A DNA stretch of 64,000 nt from Leclercia adecarboxylata (GTDB lineage Bacteria > Pseudomonadota > Gammaproteobacteria > Enterobacterales > Enterobacteriaceae). The stretch covers positions 3,348,001 to 3,412,000 of the forward strand of contig NZ_CP035382.1 of assembly GCF_006874705.1 (NCBI RefSeq), read 5' to 3'. Position 1 is the stretch's first letter. Every line of letters begins with the position of its first letter. Shown here piece by piece: positions 57,861 to 64,000 of this stretch. The position numbers and the translations under genes were made by a program. A model generated the notes under the pieces. It ran no database searches. It saw only the letters and a list, made by a program, of their open reading frames with translations, and was not told the DNA's origin.

Positions 57861-58274
57861 ATGGAAAATCAAACTATTGCTCACCTTTACAGCGAACTCG
57901 AACTCAGCACTCCCGATCTCTCCACCCTTGCCGCGCGCTGCAACCTGCTCACCGAAATCCTGGTCGATTGCAATTCGCTGCCGCAAACGCAGCCCGTCTG
58001 CCGCTGTCTTGCTGCATACCTGGACGCATTCAGGAGTGAGCTGGAAAAATCGATGACCGATTTCCGCGTGCTGGATGAGGATGAGATACCGCCAGCACAC
58101 AAACAGGGGTGGCTGCTGGACAGCACCGAAGCCCAGTGCGATTACTGCCGGGCGTTAAACCATGTGCTGCTGGTGTCGCATTTTGACCGCGATATGCTTC
58201 CGCATTTGACCGGTCTGCTGCACGAGATCAGCCATGCGATGCTGGCCGATCTGACCGTGGTGCATGTTCACTGA
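57861..58274 (+). CDS. Small protein downstream of the immunity leader, unknown function
   Basis: The 137-residue product (139 from an in-frame GTG at 57855) is predicted cytosolic and mostly helical, with no signal or membrane segment. It has a cysteine-containing pattern (CNLLTEILVDC, CRCL, CDYCRAL). It is the only gene after the immunity leader, the position held in P4 by kil and derepression genes, so a derepression-like role is possible. I do not recognise the family with certainty. A weak hairpin (TGCGCC / GGCGCA, 58284-58306) follows. Confidence 0.6.
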   Translation: MENQTIAHLYSELELSTPDLSTLAARCNLLTEILVDCNSLPQTQPVCRCLAAYLDAFRSELEKSMTDFRVLDEDEIPPAHKQGWLLDSTEAQCDYCRALNHVLLVSHFDRDMLPHLTGLLHEISHAMLADLTVVHVH

Positions 58275-58306
58275 GTCGTCACCTGCGCCTGGCGAATCCG
58301 GGCGCA

Positions 58307-59128
58307 TTAACCGGCCATTTCAGCCCGTTTGCGCTCTTCGCTAGGGGTAATTGAAAAGACCTTTTTATACAGGGTACTGAAATGGCTGCTGTTGGCGAAA
58401 CCGCACAGGAAGGCGATCTCGGTAATAGTCATATCGGTTTCGCGGACTTTAACCCGGGCGGAGACCAGCCGCAGGTGTTTAATATAATTTTCCGGCGTCA
58501 TGCCCGTCGCGGCTTTAATATGGCGGAATGCCGTGCGCGGGGTTAAATGAAACTGCTTAGCCAGATCGTTCCAGTCATATTCTTCAAAACAGTTTTCCTG
58601 CAGATGATTGAGCAGCTTATGCAACTTATAGCGGGTATTGTTGTGGTTCACGTCAGACTGCGCCTGCAGCAACGTATTCACCAGTTGGAAAAAGAGCGAC
58701 TCCCGCTGTTCAACCTGCAGCGGCTGGGCGCTGAATATTTTATCGATCAGGGAATTGCACTGCATGCGGATCTCCGGTGCCAGCCAGGTGTAGCAGCTGG
58801 CATCCCGGACCGAGAAGCGTTGCAGCAGGGAGCCGGTGTGCTGTAAAAAAACAAATTCAGCCACAGGATTTATCAGGATATTAATCAGCTTGAGTGTACC
58901 CAGCTCATCATAAAAATGGTGGTCGCCACGCTGGACGTAAAAAATATCCCCTTGCTGAATATAGAGAGGGCGTCCGTTAATAATGTGCAGGCCATGGCCT
59001 TGCTCAACAATAACCAGTTCATCAAATTCATGACAATGTTCGCAGCTGTTATCTTCCGGGTCGCTTTTATAAAGGGCGAGTTTATCGTCTGTGGATTTGA
59101 AATAATGCGCAACGGTTAAGGTGTTCAT
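58307..59128 (-). CDS. AraC-family regulator of the rhamnoside cluster
   Basis: The 273-residue regulator has an N-terminal cupin ligand domain (about 15-100: HEFDELVIVEQGHG, GDIFYVQRGDHHFY) and two C-terminal helix-turn-helix motifs (about 170-270: WNDLAKQFHLTPRTAFRHIKA; ITEIAFLCGFANSSHFSTLYKK). The layout resembles RhaS/RhaR. It is divergent from the GH78 gene with 198 bases between them, so it probably activates that operon in response to a rhamnose-containing sugar. Confidence 0.88.
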   Translation of the reverse strand: MNTLTVAHYFKSTDDKLALYKSDPEDNSCEHCHEFDELVIVEQGHGLHIINGRPLYIQQGDIFYVQRGDHHFYDELGTLKLINILINPVAEFVFLQHTGSLLQRFSVRDASCYTWLAPEIRMQCNSLIDKIFSAQPLQVEQRESLFFQLVNTLLQAQSDVNHNNTRYKLHKLLNHLQENCFEEYDWNDLAKQFHLTPRTAFRHIKAATGMTPENYIKHLRLVSARVKVRETDMTITEIAFLCGFANSSHFSTLYKKVFSITPSEERKRAEMAG

Positions 59129-59204
59129 AAATTATCCTGCAATGTGAAAAGCTGCGAGCACGATAATTGATTTACCCCGGCTTAAGAAGCCCTGTTTTTC
59201 AAAA

Positions 59205-59220
59205 TGTGAACATCCTCAGG
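59205..59220. promoter_or_regulatory. Candidate CRP half-site
   Basis: AAATGTGA followed after six bases by TCAGG fits one arm of the CRP box TGTGA-N6-TCACA. Catabolite control is expected for a sugar cluster. Confidence 0.35.
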
Positions 59221-59236
59221 CCGACCTCACTGACAC

Positions 59237-59279
59237 TGCCAACCTGCGTCGGGGGTTGGCAATCTGAGAGTGGCTCTCA
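59237..59279. promoter_or_regulatory. Two inverted repeats upstream of the GH78 gene
   Basis: TGCCAACC / GGTTGGCA (59237-59261, 9-base spacer) and TGAGAG-TGG-CTCTCA (59265-59279) stand side by side, 48 bases before the GH78 ATG. They may be leader hairpins or binding sites. Confidence 0.4.
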
Positions 59280-59326
59280 ACTCCCCATCAGCTCTATTCT
59301 GCCTGAAATCTTAAAGAGGGCGCAGT

Positions 59327-60892
59327 ATGTCTCAGGCACTTCAGCAACATCACAATCTCACCATGTATCGCGACGAGCATCTCCTGGCCACCGCCAGCGC
59401 ATTGATGCCAACACTCTATTCGCAGGCGATTTCTCCCGTCAGCGTGATCAATACTGTTCCCGACAGTCACGCCCTGCACGGCTGGCGTGCGGAAAAGGTG
59501 GCCGATGCCAGCGCCTGGCTCAAGCAACCTTTCTCCCCGGGAGATTCATTTATTCTGGACTTTGGCACCCACGGCGTTGGCTGGTTAAATTTTAGCTGCA
59601 AAGCCGCAGGCAGCCCGCCGGATGCCCCCGCTCATCTGGAGTTTATTTTTGGCGAAACGTTGTGCGAAATGGCAGAGCCTTTCAGCGATTATCAGGGATG
59701 GTTAAGCAGCAGTTGGTTGCAACAACATCATGAGTATATTGACGTCCTGCCTGCGGATATTACCCTCGCTCGCCGCTACTGTTTTCGTTATCTGAAGGTA
59801 CGGGTTGTGGCGCTCTCGCCAAAATATCAGCTGCGCTTTAAGCAAATCACGCTAAATAGCGTCAGTTCCGCGCCGGACGAATATCCACCCTGCAACGCCA
59901 CCGACCCGCAGCTGCGAAAGATTGATGAAGTGGCGGTCCGAACCCTGCGCAACTGCATGCAGGAGGTGTTTGAGGACGGGCCGAAGCGGGATCGCCGGTT
60001 ATGGCTGGGTGACCTCCGGCTGCAGGCGCTGGTGAATGACGTCACCTTTGCGAATCACGATCTGGTGCGCCGCTGTCTGTACCTGTTCGCCGGTCATCGT
60101 CGGGAGGATGGAATGGTCTCAGCCAATATCTTTGTCCGCCCCGAGGTGATGGCGGATGACACTTTCCTGTTTGATTATTCGCTCTTTTTTGTCGATACGC
60201 TGCACAACTATCTGAAGTCGACCGGGGACAGGACCACCGCTCGCGAGCTGTGGCCGATTGCCTTCCGACAGGTCGAGCTGGCGTTAGCGCGGTGTGAAGC
60301 TGGCCTGGTCACAGACAGCGATGACTGGTGGTCATTTATCGACTGGCACGATCAACTCAACAAGCAGGCGGCCTCCCAGGGCGTGCTGATCTACTGCATC
60401 GACAAAGCCGTGCGGCTGGCGGAAGTCTGCGCTCCTGAACAGATTGCATTCCTGAACGAAAAGCGGGTTCTGGTAAAACGTGCCGCGCATCAGCTCTGGG
60501 ATGAAGCGAGCGGCTTTTACGTCAGCGGCTCAGCGCGCCAGATCAGCGCCGCCTCGCAAATCTGGCTGGTGTTGGCCGACGTGGGCGATGCGGAACACCA
60601 GCAACAGGTCATGACGAATTTACTTCAGTCGCCGCCGTCCATCGGCATGAATACTCCCTATCTGCGCCACCACTTTATCGCCGCGCTGCTGAAATGCGGC
60701 TTGCGCGAGCGTGCCGTGGTCGAGATCAAAGCCTACTGGGGAGCGATGGTGGATGACGGGGCGGACACCTTCTGGGAACTATTTGATCCGCAAAGACCTG
60801 ACTTCTCCCCGTATGGCAGTAAGCTCATCAACAGTTACTGCCATGCCTGGAGCTGTACCCCGGCCTGGTTTATCCGCCAGTTCGGCCTCTGA
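59327..60892 (+). CDS. GH78 alpha-L-rhamnosidase-like hydrolase
   Basis: The 521-residue enzyme matches the GH78 fold. An N-terminal beta domain (FILDFGTHGVGWLNF) precedes an (alpha/alpha)6 barrel with the acidic motif EDGPKRDRRLWLGDLRLQ and the second catalytic-region motif DDGADTFWELFD. NSYCHAWSCTPAWFI closes the pocket. It has no signal peptide, so it would act in the cytosol on rhamnosides imported by the porin and symporter. It is shorter than large secreted GH78 enzymes. The exact sugar is unknown. Confidence 0.85.
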   Translation: MSQALQQHHNLTMYRDEHLLATASALMPTLYSQAISPVSVINTVPDSHALHGWRAEKVADASAWLKQPFSPGDSFILDFGTHGVGWLNFSCKAAGSPPDAPAHLEFIFGETLCEMAEPFSDYQGWLSSSWLQQHHEYIDVLPADITLARRYCFRYLKVRVVALSPKYQLRFKQITLNSVSSAPDEYPPCNATDPQLRKIDEVAVRTLRNCMQEVFEDGPKRDRRLWLGDLRLQALVNDVTFANHDLVRRCLYLFAGHRREDGMVSANIFVRPEVMADDTFLFDYSLFFVDTLHNYLKSTGDRTTARELWPIAFRQVELALARCEAGLVTDSDDWWSFIDWHDQLNKQAASQGVLIYCIDKAVRLAEVCAPEQIAFLNEKRVLVKRAAHQLWDEASGFYVSGSARQISAASQIWLVLADVGDAEHQQQVMTNLLQSPPSIGMNTPYLRHHFIAALLKCGLRERAVVEIKAYWGAMVDDGADTFWELFDPQRPDFSPYGSKLINSYCHAWSCTPAWFIRQFGL

Positions 60893-60916
60893 TAACACAA
60901 CAATAAAGTGAACAAA

Positions 60917-62296
60917 ATGGCTAAAACCTTCTTTACCCTATGGCGGCAACGGTTAGGTTACGGGATTGCCGATCTCTCCTGTAACCTGGTCTGGCAGTTA
61001 ATCTCGCTGTACCTGATGTTCTTTTATACCGATGTGATGAACCTCCCGGCCTACTGGGTGGGGATTATGTTCCTGGTCACGCGGCTGGTGGACGGCGTGG
61101 CGGACGTGTTAATGGGACTGATGATCGACAACACGACCACCCGCTGGGGACGATGCCGTCCGTGGTTGCTGTTTGGCGCGATACCTTTCGGTCTGATGTG
61201 TATACTGGCGTTTTACGTGCCCGATTTTGGCACCACCGGGAAGCTGGTGTATGCCTTTATCACCTACCTGTGCCTCTCGTTCCTCTACACCATCGTCAAT
61301 ATTCCCTTCTGCGCGATGCTGCCGTTCCTGACGGCGGATTCCCAGGAGCGCACCACCTTATCCGCAGTGCGCATTCTTCTCGGCTCGCTGGGCTCCACCA
61401 TTGTGGCGGTCGCCACGCTGCCGCTGGTGGGGGCGTTAGGGCAGGGCAATCAGGCGCAGGGGTTTCTCTATACCGCGGTGGTGTTCGGCGTGATCGCCAC
61501 CTTCTTCCTGCTGATCAGCTTCCGCAACGTGGAGGAGAAAATCAGCATCACTCAGGAGCGCATGACCTTAAAACGGGCCTGGACCGGCCTGAAATCCAAC
61601 ACGCCGTGGAAGGTGTTCGCACTGAATATTTTCCTGATGTGGGGGGCCTTCTTCTTCCAGACGGGGGCGCTGGTCTATTTCTTCCACTATTACGTGGGCA
61701 GCAGCGAGCTGACCGCCCTGGTGGCCGGGATCTCCTCCTTTGTGCCGCTGCTCGGGACGCTGACGGTGCCGTTCCTCGCGGGCTTAATGAAAAAACGCCA
61801 TGTTTACCTGGTCGCCAGCACGGTTAACCTTGTCGGCATGGGGATCATGATGGTCGCTGGCGTCAACTACTGGGGGCTGGTCATCGGGGCAATTGTTCTG
61901 TCGCTTGGCGCGGGGCAGCGCACCGCAATCTACTTCTCGATGCAGGCCGATCCGGTGGATTACGGGGTGTGGAAAACCGGGATTAATACCGCAGGTATTC
62001 TGACCTCCATAAACGGTTTCCTCGGTAAGGTAGCAATGGCCGGGGCCGGGGCGATCACCGGTTTTCTGCTCTCCTCGGGCGGTTACGTGGCAAACGCGGT
62101 GCAAACCCCGTCAGCCCTGCTGGCCATCCAGGCCTGTTACCTGTGGATCCCCGCCGGGTTAATCGTGGCGTCGATGATCTGGATCGGGCGCTTCTACCGG
62201 CTCGACGACAGCTTCGGGGCGATCCGCGCCGATCTCGATGCCGGAATCTTCGCATCGGACGACCAACCAGAACTCAAAAAATCCGCCGCTATTTAA
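60917..62296 (+). CDS. GPH-family sugar:cation symporter (MelB-like)
   Basis: The 459-residue transporter has twelve predicted helices and GPH hallmarks: QRLGYGIADLSCNLVW at the start, FLVTRLVDGVADVLMG and DNTTTRWGRCRPWLL in the loop after helix 2. It resembles transporters of glucuronides, melibiose and rhamnogalacturonides. It follows the GH78 gene by 24 bases. A GTG at 60908 is also in frame; the ATG at 60917 gives the typical start. Expected to bring the disaccharide across the inner membrane. Confidence 0.88.
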   Translation: MAKTFFTLWRQRLGYGIADLSCNLVWQLISLYLMFFYTDVMNLPAYWVGIMFLVTRLVDGVADVLMGLMIDNTTTRWGRCRPWLLFGAIPFGLMCILAFYVPDFGTTGKLVYAFITYLCLSFLYTIVNIPFCAMLPFLTADSQERTTLSAVRILLGSLGSTIVAVATLPLVGALGQGNQAQGFLYTAVVFGVIATFFLLISFRNVEEKISITQERMTLKRAWTGLKSNTPWKVFALNIFLMWGAFFFQTGALVYFFHYYVGSSELTALVAGISSFVPLLGTLTVPFLAGLMKKRHVYLVASTVNLVGMGIMMVAGVNYWGLVIGAIVLSLGAGQRTAIYFSMQADPVDYGVWKTGINTAGILTSINGFLGKVAMAGAGAITGFLLSSGGYVANAVQTPSALLAIQACYLWIPAGLIVASMIWIGRFYRLDDSFGAIRADLDAGIFASDDQPELKKSAAI

Positions 62297-62301
62297 TCTG
62301 A

Positions 62302-63888
<1,587 letters not shown>

Positions 63889-63909
63889 CGCTGCGTAACA
63901 GAAAACAAA

Positions 63910-63931
63910 AAGGCCGGGATTACCCGGCCTT
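63910..63931 (-). terminator. Terminator of infA, shared with the porin operon
   Basis: A perfect 9-bp stem AAGGCCGGG / CCCGGCCTT with loop ATTA. On the minus strand it is followed by TTTTTGTTTTC. It can also end the convergent porin transcript. Confidence 0.9.
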
Positions 63932-63967
63932 GATTATTCTCACTACGCCATTCGCGGCGAAAAACTC

Positions 63968-64000
63968 TTAGCGACTACGGAAGACAATGCGGCCTTTGCT
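63968..64000 (-). CDS. infA: Translation initiation factor IF-1, 3' end only (partial)
   Basis: The last ten codons and stop read SKGRIVFRSR, the C-terminus of IF-1. Together with clpA this confirms the backbone order. The rest lies beyond the window. Confidence 0.92.
   Translation of the reverse strand, partial: SKGRIVFRSR

Overview
The window is a chromosomal segment of an Enterobacteriaceae bacterium close to Enterobacter, Lelliottia or Leclercia. The backbone has the gene order of the E. coli 19-minute region: grxA, nfsA-rimK-ybjN, potFGHI, ybjO, rlmC, artJ, artPIQM, ybjP, ybjQ-amiD, ybjS, ybjT-ltaE-poxB, hcp-hcr, lysO, aqpZ, ybjD, ybjX, macAB, cspD, clpSA and infA. Products are near-identical in length to the E. 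coli proteins, and REP-type repeats fill many intergenic gaps. Species cannot be fixed from sequence reading alone.

Four accessory blocks interrupt this backbone. (1) About 8.78-10.93 kb: an OmpR-type response regulator and histidine kinase pair between rlmC and artJ. (2) About 17.1-36.6 kb: a CRP-fold regulator, divergent gspAB and gspCDEFGHIJKLMO (type II secretion), then a GH18 chitinase, a small lytic transglycosylase and a GH19 chitinase, all three with signal peptides. This reads as a secretion machine placed beside its likely substrates. GspA has lost its ATPase motifs, and gspN and a pilotin gene are absent. (3) About 47.3-47.8 kb: an isolated 81-residue peptide gene with a double-glycine-type microcin leader, its own promoter, operator-like repeats and terminator. 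No immunity or export gene is beside it. (4) About 57.1-63.9 kb, between clpA and infA: an orphan P4-type RNA immunity cassette followed by a small ORF, then a rhamnoside-utilisation cluster (AraC-type regulator, GH78 rhamnosidase, GPH symporter, LamB-type porin). No tRNA-Ser gene is visible between clpA and infA. A DoxX-family membrane protein divergent from poxB is a fifth, single-gene addition.

Backbone themes are polyamine uptake (pot), arginine uptake (art, with tandem ARG boxes before artJ), nitrosative and anaerobic stress (hcp-hcr with NsrR-like and FNR-like sites), redox stress (grxA, nfsA), stationary-phase metabolism (poxB with a sigma-S-like -10), macrolide and peptide export (macAB) and protein quality control (clpS-clpA). 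The most novel-looking items are the microcin-like orphan peptide, the orphan P4-type immunity RNA and the pseudo-ATPase GspA. No insertion sequence, integrase, CRISPR array, rRNA or tRNA gene was found. All regulatory sites are read by eye against remembered consensus sequences and are predictions.
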